Below are positions 46,442 to 56,155 of a stretch of DNA of 64,000 nt, piece after piece. The DNA is from Clitopilus passeckerianus (lineage: Eukaryota > Basidiomycota > Agaricomycetes > Agaricales > Entolomataceae). Each line of letters begins with the position of its first letter. Position 1 is the stretch's first letter. The stretch covers positions 248,001 through 312,000 of the forward strand of contig CALYLX010000096.1 of the NCBI GenBank assembly GCA_944990035.1, in the 5' to 3' direction. The notes below the pieces were generated by a model. That model was not told the DNA's origin and did no database searches. It saw nothing but the letters and a program-made list of their open reading frames with translations. The position numbers were made by a program, and so were the translations under genes.

Positions 46442-47020
46442 GTTCCGGGACGACAGGATATTTCGTTTCTCGTTCTCATGTTTTCTTGCTCTCTTTCTCT
46501 CTCTCTATCATGGTCTCTTTATTATCTCAAGATATTTATTGGCTAGTATCGTGACTCTCGGCGCATCCCGTTCCCTCTCGACAATCCATTTTGCAACGTA
46601 CTTTCTCTACTATACACAATATTTTTCTGCTTGGAGACGACGTACCTTACACATGGATAGGGTTAGACATACGCGTACATTTCTTTGATAGGATAGGATA
46701 GGATGTATAGCGATTCACATTTGGTTGTTGTATTTATATGCGGTTTATCATGCATTCCTGCTTGAGAGAGCTTGAGCTGCAAAGGTGGCGCATTGATGGG
46801 GATATCACGTCAGCACGATCATCCTTCGACTTCGACCCCAAGCTCACAGCCATTTCGTTGGAGCTTGCCATCTCGAGGCTCTCCACAGAATATCAGGTGG
46901 CAGCCTAGAATACCATGGAATACTCAATTTTTGGGGTTCTGGGCCACAGTCATCTCCCCCACTATCTTGTTGACAACGTCTAGCAGCTTTTCCTGCTCGA
47001 ACTGGACCAAAATTAACAAG
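46442..47020. other. 3' region of Tps2 and 5' region of F-box C
   Basis: Contains a pyrimidine run (46490-46515), a small tandem ATAGG repeat at 46688-46703 and a frame that is continuous with the F-box gene from 46772 but carries no ATG-supported conserved sequence. I treat 46772-47020 as 5' UTR/upstream sequence. Confidence 0.4.
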
Positions 47021-48427
47021 ATGGCGACTGAAAGCCCTGGGCAAGAAGGGCCTCAGGTTACCGAGAACTTGCAGCGCTTTCAGCTCAGTGCAGCTCGGTC
47101 AAACTCGATACTCTTGTCCTCTGAAGAGTTCATCGTTGTTACGTCCTTGATCAGGAGCGAAGAGAAGGAGATTGAGAGGATTGACGAAGATATACAGAGG
47201 TTGAGGGAGAAAAGAGCTGAACATGTTTCCAACGTCTCTCGACTTCGAGCTTGCGTCGCTCCCCATAAACGACTCCCACCTGAGGTGCTCGTTTGCATCT
47301 TCTCTCATCTCATATCCCCGCGCAGAGAAGGTGGAGACGTCTCGACTGTACTTCATCTGGGCCACATTCCGGAGTATAATGGCTGGGTGCTGCGACAGGT
47401 TTGCTCATCATGGAGACTTGTTGCTCTCAACTATGGCGGACTGTGGAACCACGTTACCGTCACTCCGCCTTTCGGATATGCCTACGACGAGAACGACGAC
47501 TGGGGATGGCAGGCGTGGAAGAAGTTGTGGAGGAAGGCGGAGGTGTTGTTCCCTCTGACCGGTGCCCTTTCGATGCACATCGACACCCACATGGCCCCGG
47601 AGGACGCCAAGGTCCTTCTGGCGGATAACGCAATCCAGAGGCTGGTCAAACCTTTCGCCAGACGACTGGAAGTGTTGAGGTTGACCTGCCCGTTGGACGG
47701 GGCCATTGCATTGTTCTCCCCCTCTTCGAAGAGGACTTATCCGTTGTTGCAGAGCTTGGAGCTTATGATGAGGGGAAGTGGTGTTGGCGAGGTGGATACC
47801 GGGGAGCTGGCAGCGTATACTGGGACGACATTCTTCGACCGGGCAACGAACTTGCGAAACGTCGTCCTAGATTCGGGGGATCTCTCCGTATTTTTGGCGT
47901 ACTTCTCCAGAAAGGTCCCATGGATCCAGCTGAGGACGGTGGAAATGGGAGCAGTGCGGCTTGGCGGTGAACAAGTTGTGCCGATCCTACAACAATGCAC
48001 CCACCTGCGACACCTACATCTCACCCTGGGCGACCAGAACGTTTACCGAAGCCGAGAACTGGTTGAATTACCCCAACTCCAGTCTCTCGATCTCAACATC
48101 GCAGTTGAGAGTATCATCGACCTCCTTCTGGTCCCCTCGCTCAAGAAGCTAGCCATCTTCAGGGACTACATGCCGCTCCCTGTAGACGAGCTCGTAGCGA
48201 TGATCGAGCGATCCGCTTGTTCAATCGAGGTCTTCCTCGACGATACGTCGGACCACTCGTTGAATCGCTTTAGGTCATCGTTGACCCTGCGGAAACTCTT
48301 CAATGCCCTCCCGGATCTCAAGGAACTTCGGACCCCGATGAGGTTTAGCGAGCGCCAGATGGAAAGGATTAGTTCGGGAAAACACCTTCCAACACTGAAG
48401 GTACTTGGGAAACCAGTCTGGGTTTGA
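47021..48427 (+). CDS. F-box protein, subfamily C
   Basis: Intronless frame of 468 residues from ATG 47021 (MATESPGQEGPQVTENLQRF). A coiled-coil segment (RSEEKEIERIDEDIQRLREK) is followed by the F-box CVAPHKRLPPEVLVCIFSHL and VLRQVCSSWRLVALNYGGLW. The remaining 300 residues are leucine-rich (AIQRLVKPFARRLEVLRLTC, LLQSLELMMRGSG, LQQCTHLRHLHLTLGDQNVY, ELPQLQSLDLNIAVESIIDL) and end LPTLKVLGKPVWV. Probable Skp1-binding SCF adaptor. It is the only intronless member here and is clearly distinct from subfamilies A and B. The frame is open further upstream to 46772, but only through a non-ATG codon and unconserved sequence. Confidence 0.85.
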   Translation: MATESPGQEGPQVTENLQRFQLSAARSNSILLSSEEFIVVTSLIRSEEKEIERIDEDIQRLREKRAEHVSNVSRLRACVAPHKRLPPEVLVCIFSHLISPRREGGDVSTVLHLGHIPEYNGWVLRQVCSSWRLVALNYGGLWNHVTVTPPFGYAYDENDDWGWQAWKKLWRKAEVLFPLTGALSMHIDTHMAPEDAKVLLADNAIQRLVKPFARRLEVLRLTCPLDGAIALFSPSSKRTYPLLQSLELMMRGSGVGEVDTGELAAYTGTTFFDRATNLRNVVLDSGDLSVFLAYFSRKVPWIQLRTVEMGAVRLGGEQVVPILQQCTHLRHLHLTLGDQNVYRSRELVELPQLQSLDLNIAVESIIDLLLVPSLKKLAIFRDYMPLPVDELVAMIERSACSIEVFLDDTSDHSLNRFRSSLTLRKLFNALPDLKELRTPMRFSERQMERISSGKHLPTLKVLGKPVWV

Positions 48428-48908
48428 GTGTGGTGGGAGCTATTGATACAGGTCTACTCATGGAACATTGGAGTTCTTTGGCCTCAATCTTGCGTTTACA
48501 TAGGTTTTATTGGCTTCTCATTGTTTTCTGTTCAGGTTCTTGCGGAGGGTTGGAAGTTTATTCCTTGTGGACCTCGCCCACCTGTGTCTAATCTTTACAT
48601 TTCTCTGCTTCAGTCTCCGGGTTATTATGGGCTACATGGTACCTCTCATACTCAATCTGTTTGCAATACCACATGATACATATTCAGCTAGCTGCACGTA
48701 TGGGACGAGATACATACACGAGGCCTGGCTGCCTTTGATATTCTCGGGCTGTACTTTATGTGGTAGAATGTTCATTGACGTTCATGAATGCCAAATCGAG
48801 ATATGGGTTGAGAGAAAAACAAAGATTGATTGACCAGACGGTATAGATCTAATTACACAAGAATTCGGCATGATTCTATTCTGTCCAAGAATCCAATTCG
48901 TGGCACAT
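48428..48908. other. Convergent intergenic region
   Basis: About 0.48 kb between F-box C and the left copy of the inverted gene pair. Overlapping short frames are not supported. Confidence 0.4.
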
Positions 48909-49758
48909 TTAGATGCCGAGGAAAAGGCAGACATTGACAAGGGCGCATGCGTGGAGGTCAGCAACGAGCCCGATGACCAAGTTGATGGCAAGAACAAGGA
49001 GGGCACCGAGCCCGAGGATGAGCGAAGCGCAGAGCTGCAAGTAGGCAGTGAGGGAAACACTGGGGGAGAGAAAAAGCAGAGAGTCAGTATCATATTCTAT
49101 CTTCACAACGAAGGCATACGTACTCGACTTGAGCGCAAGCATCGAGGACGAGGTGGAGATCAACGCTGGCGCAGGCGCTGATGCACAGTTTGAGGCAGGC
49201 AGTGATCGTCTGGGAGGAACAGTTCAATCCACGTCCACCTGAGCTAACTGTGACTTTTTGCTACTTACAACAATGAGAGTGACGCAGAGGTTGACAAACA
49301 CGGTGACGGTGACGGTGAGGATCAACGTGATGCTGAGGCTCGCAATGGCCTGGATCTGAGAAACGCAGAGGTCGATGGCAGCCTTGATCTGGAGAACGAT
49401 GCTGACGAGGATGTTCACGTCGACCTTGACGGATCCGTTGACGGTGATGTCGATGAGGTGGTTCTTGATGCCGGTGAGAGTGCCTTGGCAGGCGCTGACG
49501 GCCTCGTTAATGGTGGTGGGGTTGCGAGCGACGAGAACCTCGCGCTTCATGGGAACGATCTCCTCTGCAGAAGTCATTAGTTCGATCCCACTTCATCACA
49601 CAAAACAGATTGTACCCACCCATGATGGGAGCAACGGCGCGGGCAGCGACTGCATTGCTGCGAGCGACAAGACCTGCTTCGCCAGAGGCGGGAGAGGGCA
49701 TGGCAAAGGCAGAGAGGGCGGCGACGCCGAGGACGAAGAGGGACTTGAGAGAAGGCAT
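48909..49758 (-). CDS. Secreted cysteine-containing hydrophobic protein, left copy of inverted pair
   Basis: Four exons (introns of 55, 59 and 64 bp) give 223 residues, ATG at 49758 and TAA at 48909-48911. Signal peptide MPSLKSLFVLGVAALSAFA, then a short pro-like segment with ARSNAVAARAVAPIMEEIVP, then a long region of alternating hydrophobic blocks each carrying a cysteine: SACQGTLTGIKNHLIDITVN, IVLQIKAAIDLCVSQIQAIA, TVFVNLCVTLIV, ITACLKLCISACASVDLHLV, LTAYLQLCASLILGLGALLV and HACALVNVCLFLGI. Ten cysteines in the mature part. The hydrophobic stretches could be membrane helices or an amphipathic shell. I do not recognise the family. Almost identical to the copy at 52969-53818. Confidence 0.8.
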
Positions 49759-49806
49759 TGCTAACAGATGAAGGCGAATGAGCTTAGATGCGACTGCTTG
49801 TCGATG
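48909..49806 (-). repeat. Left arm of an 898-bp inverted repeat
   Basis: Base-by-base comparison with 52921-53818 in reverse complement shows 894 of 898 identical positions and no indels. The arm covers the whole transcript-like unit: 48 bp of leader, four exons and three introns, to the TAA. All four differences lie within about 55 bp near the 3' end. Identity stops on the third base of the stop codon on one side and 48 bp before the ATG on the other. Confidence 0.95.
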
Positions 49807-49831
49807 AGTATTCAAGCCAGAAGTTGTCCAT

Positions 49832-49839
49832 CTTTTATA
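49832..49839 (-). promoter_or_regulatory. TATA box, left copy
   Basis: TATAAAAG (minus strand), ending 74 nt before the ATG at 49758. It lies outside the near-identical arm, and its flanks differ from those of the right copy. Confidence 0.6.
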
Positions 49840-52800
49840 GTTTTCTTGTGTAACCGTCTCTCGTACTTGACCTTGGGACGATTTCGCCAGCAATGATCGA
49901 CGCGATGGAATGACCTCATTCCCAGAAAGCACGGACGGATGATTGGGTTACGGCCGAAAATGAATATGACTGCCAATGAATTGAACTGGCAGCCTGGGAT
50001 TACGGAGAGCAGGCAGTTCGAATGAAGTCGAACGCGGAGAGTCAGGGTTCCTGAAAGTTGTGTGGTCAAATGACAGTTGACGTCATGGTGAGAATAAGAA
50101 TTGTTCTCGGAGCCTTAAGTGTTCCCTGCATAGTATCCATTGTACTCCGTTCCTCCTAGCCATGGCTAGGGATGTCCTTGAAGCGATGGTGGAGGTGTCA
50201 AGCCAGGCAGCCGCGGCGGACGTTGGGCGGCCATCACATTCATTTTGAACTCAGCTTTGATTTCGATGATCGGCAATTCTGTAGATTTATCATGTGCAAG
50301 CTTGGTTTGAACGTTCAATCTTCTCTAAGGCCTAAGTCCTGACTGTTCCTTTCCTGATTTCTTGGTCGCCATTTCTCTGGTATCTCAACCCTTTGGAGTG
50401 CACTAGTGTCACGCCACGAAAATTTTGAATCATCCCACCCTGCAGCATGGCGGTTCCCGGTACACACCAGATGGTACTCTCATCGACATCTGAACGATAC
50501 CAGTTCGTGAAAACGTCTGATGAATTGTATTACACCGAAGCAAATCTATTTGAGGAGATATTGACTGTTGTTTCTTGAAGGACGCGCGCAATGGTTGTGT
50601 TTGCCTAACTCGCCCTATGAGGTCAGACTTCCGAGACGGGACTCAAATTTCTCCGATCTTTGGAACTTCGAACCACATGAACGCCCGCTTTGTCCAGTAT
50701 GATTCAGTTTGACGTTATCTGATCAAGAAACTAAACTTGTGGTACTTGAAGTGACCCTGATTGATGCTTTTTGAACGCTCGTACCTTCCATCTTTCTGGG
50801 GGGAACAAATCTTGGAACGAATGATGAAGTGCCAGATTTTCCAGTAGGTTGGCGTTTCGAAATCATTTCACTAATGGTTGGACCACGCTTTATATCAAAT
50901 ACAAACGTCCCGTCCCTATAGATGTCGACATTTGGCTATTCTAAGCTAGGCAACAATGAAAAGGAAACAATGCCAGAAGTCAATGCTTTTGTGGTGGTGA
51001 CGTTGATTCTGCGCTCCCCTGCCGGCTGGATGGAAGAACGAAGTGCCAACGTCTCAGTGCGATACGTTCTAACACGGTTTGAAGCCACACGTGGATGATT
51101 GAGGATTGAGCACGAATGAGCGGTCGCCAGTCAGCTCGTTATTCCATCGCCAATGAATTTGATTGTTGGTGGCTTAAAATCAAAGACGAATGTCCGGGCG
51201 GCCGGTGCACAAGATCCGTATTCACTGAACCGTGGCAGACTCAGATCGATCAATTCAATTTGCTTCCGCCTGTGCAATCAACGTCAGCCCACCAGTCAAT
51301 AAGCCCGAACGACTGAGCGCTAACGCCTCCACCTTAGCTTTTTGACCCACATCTCATTGCACTATACAGGATTTGAGAATTTGAACATAGATCGACGACA
51401 TTTACGCTGGCAGAATGCCGACCAGCATCAGAATGTCACGGTTGGCTCGGTTTAAGGACAAGAGAACAGACACCTCCGTTTTCCCAGAAAGGGTAAAATT
51501 TCTGATAATGCCGAAGTTCCGGCAACGAAATGAATAGAAACACCAGGGGAAGAGTTTATACATCTTCTTGCGGAAGCTGTTATGTTCTTCAAAGAACAGA
51601 GAACAGAAAAACATACGATATCGATCGGGAATCACTGTACCCCGGCCTCTTAGCCATGCCGGAATCAAGGTCAGAAACGGAATTGAGGCGGCCATCAATT
51701 CAATTTTGCTCTCAGCCAATAGAAGTCGGGGACTCATTTTGAAATTGATGCCAAATGATGATCGGAAGCATCCTAGCAATGTATGTTCTCTTCCAAGAAT
51801 ACAGTCAGTCCTCGACAGGACGTGAGAAGAGGTACGGGCGTCATTTATCTTCTGGGCATGACGACATGTATGATGTCGTATCTCTCTGGACTTAACAGCA
51901 AATATCAGCAGAAGCCTGTTGAATCCATGGCCTTCTTTGAGGGAAGATGCTTAATGATCCACAAAGGTTGCCAGTGTACTGCACCACCGAGGGATCGACA
52001 TCTTCGAGTTTATCACAAACGCTCCAACCACTCCGATGCAGTGCAGCCCGCAACCGACTCTATTTAGCCGACGATGCTTCCCACCGGGTTTAACTTCCGA
52101 TGCCTCTTTTTGAATTATCTCTTGAGATAATCGCATTCGACCTTGGGTTTCCTCGAACCTATCCGACAAGTTGCTGATGTTTGAGTTGGTTTCAACTCTG
52201 CATACTCTGCAGGCAGGCACTCAGAATTCATGGAACGAACTAACCATTTCTGAAGAATTATTTCTACCCAGGGACAAGTCCTTGGTCGATTTACAAGCAA
52301 TAATTGTCATCCAGATGAAGTGGAATGAAAGTCAAACAGCGGTAAGCGCTGAAAGCAATGCCCCCGTTAGGGAAGCACAGAAGAACGCATGGTTCACAGT
52401 TAACTGCCCCGCCGGAATTGTGGCGTACTGTACAAGTCGAAGCGGTGGGCTGTACAGCGTAGCTGCTTGTCATCAAGCACATTGGGTCCACGTTGCCCGC
52501 AAGAAAGAAGAAAACATTGGAATGTTCCCATCAAGAACCAAAATTGAAATGGATGGCTGCTTCGTTCCTCTTCCTTAGAATAGCACTGTCACTTCCTACC
52601 GTGTGGACAGGGTATTAAGCGCCACGATGGCTTGCTACAGAATGAAAACCTCCGTTTAGGCGAATGCTCGTCTCCCTCAATGACGTTGGACTGTCAATCT
52701 GCTCCACAAATCTCACAGATCTGTGCTTTTACTGGCGGACGTATCTCGATCCCGCTCTCAGGCTGTCAGCGGGGTCTTCCTGGGCGGAATTTGACAAGGG

Positions 52801-52887
52801 AAACGCAGGCCACACCCAGAGATTGGCTGAATGTCCTCCTAGCCAAAGTAGCTTGAGCCTGCCAGTGCAGGGCTGTCAGTAAACGAG

Positions 52888-52895
52888 TATAAAAG
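52888..52895 (+). promoter_or_regulatory. TATA box, right copy
   Basis: TATAAAAG, ending 74 nt before the ATG at 52969, exactly the spacing found at the left copy although the sequence between the box and 52921 matches at only about 10 of 25 positions. Confidence 0.6.
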
Positions 52896-52920
52896 CTGGG
52901 ACACTTTCACTGCAAATCTC

Positions 52921-53818
52921 CATCGACAAGCAGTCGCATCTAAGCTCATTCGCCTTCATCTGTTAGCAATGCCTTCTCTCAAGTCCCTCTTCGTCCTCGG
53001 CGTCGCCGCCCTCTCTGCCTTTGCCATGCCCTCTCCCGCCTCTGGCGAAGCAGGTCTTGTCGCTCGCAGCAATGCAGTCGCTGCCCGCGCCGTTGCTCCC
53101 ATCATGGGTGGGTACAATCTGTTTTGTGTGATGAAGTGGGATCGAACTAATGACTTCTGCAGAGGAGATCGTTCCCATGAAGCGCGAGGTTCTCGTCGCT
53201 CGCAACCCCACCACCATTAACGAGGCCGTCAGCGCCTGCCAAGGCACTCTCACCGGCATCAAGAACCACCTCATCGACATCACCGTCAACGGATCCGTCA
53301 AGGTCGACGTGAACATCCTCGTCAGCATCGTTCTCCAGATCAAGGCTGCCATCGACCTCTGCGTTTCTCAGATCCAGGCCATTGCGAGCCTCAGCATCAC
53401 GTTGATCCTCACCGTCACCGTCACCGTGTTTGTCAACCTCTGCGTCACTCTCATTGTTGTAAGTAGCAAAAAGTCACAGTTAGCTCAGGTGGACGTGGAT
53501 TGAACTGTTCCTCCCAGACGATCACTGCCTGCCTCAAACTGTGCATCAGCGCCTGCGCCAGCGTTGATCTCCACCTCGTCCTCGATGCTTGCGCTCAAGT
53601 CGAGTACGTATGCCTTCGTTGTGAAGATAGAATATGATACTGACTCTCTGCTTTTTCTCTCCCCCAGTGTTTCCCTCACTGCCTACTTGCAGCTCTGCGC
53701 TTCGCTCATCCTCGGGCTCGGTGTCCTCCTCGTTCTCGCCATCAACTTGGTCATCGGGCTCGTGGCTGACCTCCACGCATGCGCCCTTGTCAATGTCTGC
53801 CTTTTCCTCGGCATCTAA
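52921..53818 (+). repeat. Right arm of an 898-bp inverted repeat
   Basis: Partner of 48909-49806. Any position p here corresponds to 102727 minus p in the left arm, with no gap. The first 796 bp are identical base for base, introns included; the four differences lie between 53717 and 53769. One changes Ala to Val, the others are silent. Confidence 0.95.
52969..53818 (+). CDS. Secreted cysteine-containing hydrophobic protein, right copy of inverted pair
   Basis: Exons 52969-53107, 53163-53458, 53518-53603 and 53668-53818; 223 residues. Identical in sequence to the left copy except LGLGVLLV where the left copy has LGLGALLV. Signal peptide ends at about Ala19 (ALSAFA). Both copies have intact frames and splice sites, so both should be functional. 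Strings such as DITVNGSVKVDVNILVS and SLSITLILTVTVTVF suggest beta-rich or membrane-associated segments. Function unknown; a secreted surface-active or wall protein is one possibility, a small membrane protein another. Confidence 0.8.
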
Positions 53819-54103
53819 GCGTCGAAAGCCTTTTCCCCATTCAAGCGTATCACGAGGGACCTCAGTAGATTATTAGTACTGTTTCCAAAATGTGATTCTA
53901 GGTAGTTCCAGTCCAAATGTTAGAGCATGAAAATGGTTCCGTATTATTTCGCACCGCCTGATACTCCGATTGCGTTCGCCAAACCCAATCATGCATTGTT
54001 GTCTCCTACAGTTAACACCTACGGTATGCAAACGATGACCTATATAAATACAAACCCTCTATGGAGAGCTGAAAGAAGGGCAAGATAGCGCAAGTTCGTT
54101 GCC

Positions 54104-55731
54104 TTATCTATATCCCTGCACTTGTAGGCGAGGTCCTAAATCAGCGAGGGGGATTACTGAATCTGAAGTCAAATTGGTCTCAGCATCACATTCAATACTG
54201 GACTCACGATGCTCAATCTTCAGATAGCCGCCTGAGCTTTCGTACATAGCTGTTAATTCTGGGGGGATTGAAGGAAGCATGGCGTCGGGGCGAAAGTCAT
54301 GTCGGTAATAGAAGACCACAGTGCGGAGTTCAGTGATGTCTTTGTCCACGACGCCTTTCCGAATGGTGGCTGCCTCAAGCACAGCTTCTACCGACTCGGT
54401 GTTAGGAAGAACGGTTCCTTTGAGATCTTTTAAACGAGGAAGCAATTCACCCGAGGCAATCTTACGAAGAATGCCAGGAGACATGGGTGCGTTACTGAAC
54501 GAGAGGTCTTCAACGGTTGGTAGTGACCGGAATAAGCAATCGAGGTCTGGTTCTGGGAATGCGGAGACGAAGAGGTTGAACTTCCTCAGATGGCACCCCG
54601 ACCTCTCAAACAGGCTGCGGAGGTCTTCAGCCCGAATCGCTCTCCTGGCACCAGCTCGGGTCCGGATGCCCAACTCTTCCAGGCAAGGCAACGTTAAAGA
54701 TGAAAGCAAGCCAATGAACGGGTTAGGACTCCTCCAGTCTCCATTTAGGAGGATTAACTGAAGAGATACCAGTTTCTCCAGGTGTATCCCACCACTGATC
54801 AGATTTATTGGTGGGGTGGGGACCAAAAGTGAGTCACTCAATTTGGCGGTAAAGGTCTGGAGACGAGGGCAGTTGGAGAAGAGGACCTGAGCCATTAACG
54901 GAGATAGGGGAGGGTCGCCGAATATGTGGCTAATATTCAGGTGCTCCAAGGTCTTCCAGGGCGTATCTGATTCGAGATCTGCGGTCAAATGTCAGAACAT
55001 GGTGCATTGCTCGCATGAAAAGGATGAACTCAACATGAGGGCATGAATAGATTAATCAGCCCAAAAGGAGTTACTGGACAGTGAAAATCCATGGAGAGGC
55101 ATTTGAGGCCAGGGATAGACGATAGAAGGGAGAGCATGACATTGACTATTCCTGAATCTGCATTCATGTGCTCCACGTCCAAGCTCTCCAATCGAGGTGC
55201 TACCAGGCGCCTCAGGAAATCCTGCGTTAGTTCGGAGCCTAGAGTAGAGAACTCGATTATGAGATCCCGGGTGCCACGGCATATGACTTCTTGAGCGAAA
55301 CTTGTGAGCTCGTTTAGAGTGTTCTGCGCTTCGGGGGCCTCATATTTGAAGTCGCCGTAATGAACGCTCACTGTTTCATAGAGAGCGGGCGTCTGCAGGG
55401 CGATCCGTCTCCAAGAAGAGCAGACATGTTCTGGATAGCAGCCTAAGAGGGCTCGAATGTCTGCTGGCGCTGGTATGTGATATATGTGATCTTCATGCAC
55501 GATCGCGAAGATGAGGGAGAGGATTTCTGGTGGTAGCGTCTTATGCGAGGCCAGTGCTGATTCGAGTCGAGATATCCGTAATTTGAGGTTTTCATTCTGA
55601 AATTCATTGGAAAGCTGTACACATTGAGTGTAGATACCCTCCAATTCATTTCGAGCCTGTGGGTCAAGGACGTAGTCGGACCTCCAAGCCTCGTCCTCAA
55701 TTGGATGCATTGGAGGGGGATGAAGCACCAT
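54104..55731 (-). CDS. F-box protein, subfamily B (F-box B3)
   Basis: Exons 55731-55035 and 54978-54104, joined by a 56-bp intron (GTTGAG...CCGCAG, branch CTGAC); 523 residues. The obvious GTAACT donor further upstream breaks frame; the GTTGAG donor keeps it. Starts MVLHPPPMHPIEDEAWRSDY; F-box SHKTLPPEILSLIFAIVHED with CYPEHVCSSWRRIALQTPAL; then YLESDTPWKTLEHLNISHIF and LRKIASGELLPRLKDLKGTV. Close paralogue of F-box B1 with the same exon layout. Ends with an extra 25 residues (LADLGPRLQVQGYR). Probable SCF adaptor. Intact. Confidence 0.85.
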
Positions 55732-56155
55732 AATGCTCTAAACTGGAGTGTTCTGGGTAGTATATTTGTGGGAATAGAAGCTAGGAAGCCACCCTGTGAG
55801 ACTATCTTCGTAGTGGGAGAGTAAATGTAGAAGCAGTTGCAGTAGAGACTTCTGTCGAAATTCGGAATGTTTTGATGGTAATCACAATTGCCTCCTTAAG
55901 GCTGTTCAAACAGAGCCTTTGAACGCCGATTTCAATCAGCCAAGGAACCTCAAGAATTCGTAAATATGAGACGTGAGATCCTTCACAATTTCAGCCTTGT
56001 TCAACCTGCGAATTGGTGCGGACCACAATCATCTCGAAACTGTGTTAAATAATACACGAGGTGAAGCTAAACATCATTTTGCGTCCTTTATCAACAGTGG
56101 GGCGAATTAACATCTGCTACAGTGTCCACGAAGTTGCCATCATATCCCACTTCCT
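55732..56155. other. Intergenic region
   Basis: About 0.42 kb upstream of F-box B3 and downstream of the RNA-binding protein gene. No gene seen. Confidence 0.4.

Larger units (their letters stand above)
49807..52920. other. Spacer between the inverted gene copies
   Basis: 3.1 kb. Serves as the shared upstream region of the divergent pair. Frames up to 135 codons (51402-51779 minus; 52171-52578 plus) have no start, splice or domain support. I saw no transposase, integrase, terminal repeat or further palindromic similarity by eye. Confidence 0.45.

Noticed and set aside
46688..46703. ATAGG tandem repeat
   Set aside because: Only about three units; an ordinary microsatellite in a 3' region.
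46772..47020. N-terminal extension of F-box C by 83 residues
   Set aside because: It begins at a non-ATG codon, and the sequence before 47021 is not F-box-like; the ATG at 47021 is in a good position.
49807..52920. Transposon between the inverted arms
   Set aside because: The arms are a gene body, not terminal inverted repeats; no transposase-like frame or target-site duplication was found by eye.
52963..53352. 129-codon frame antisense to the right inverted copy (and its mirror at 49375-49764)
   Set aside because: Shadow of the real coding exons; the sense strand has the signal peptide, canonical introns and a mostly synonymous difference pattern.
54978..55080. Apparent loss of frame between the two exons of F-box B3
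   Set aside because: The first-looking donor (GTAACT) breaks phase, but GTTGAG at 55034 gives a canonical 56-bp intron and an intact protein.
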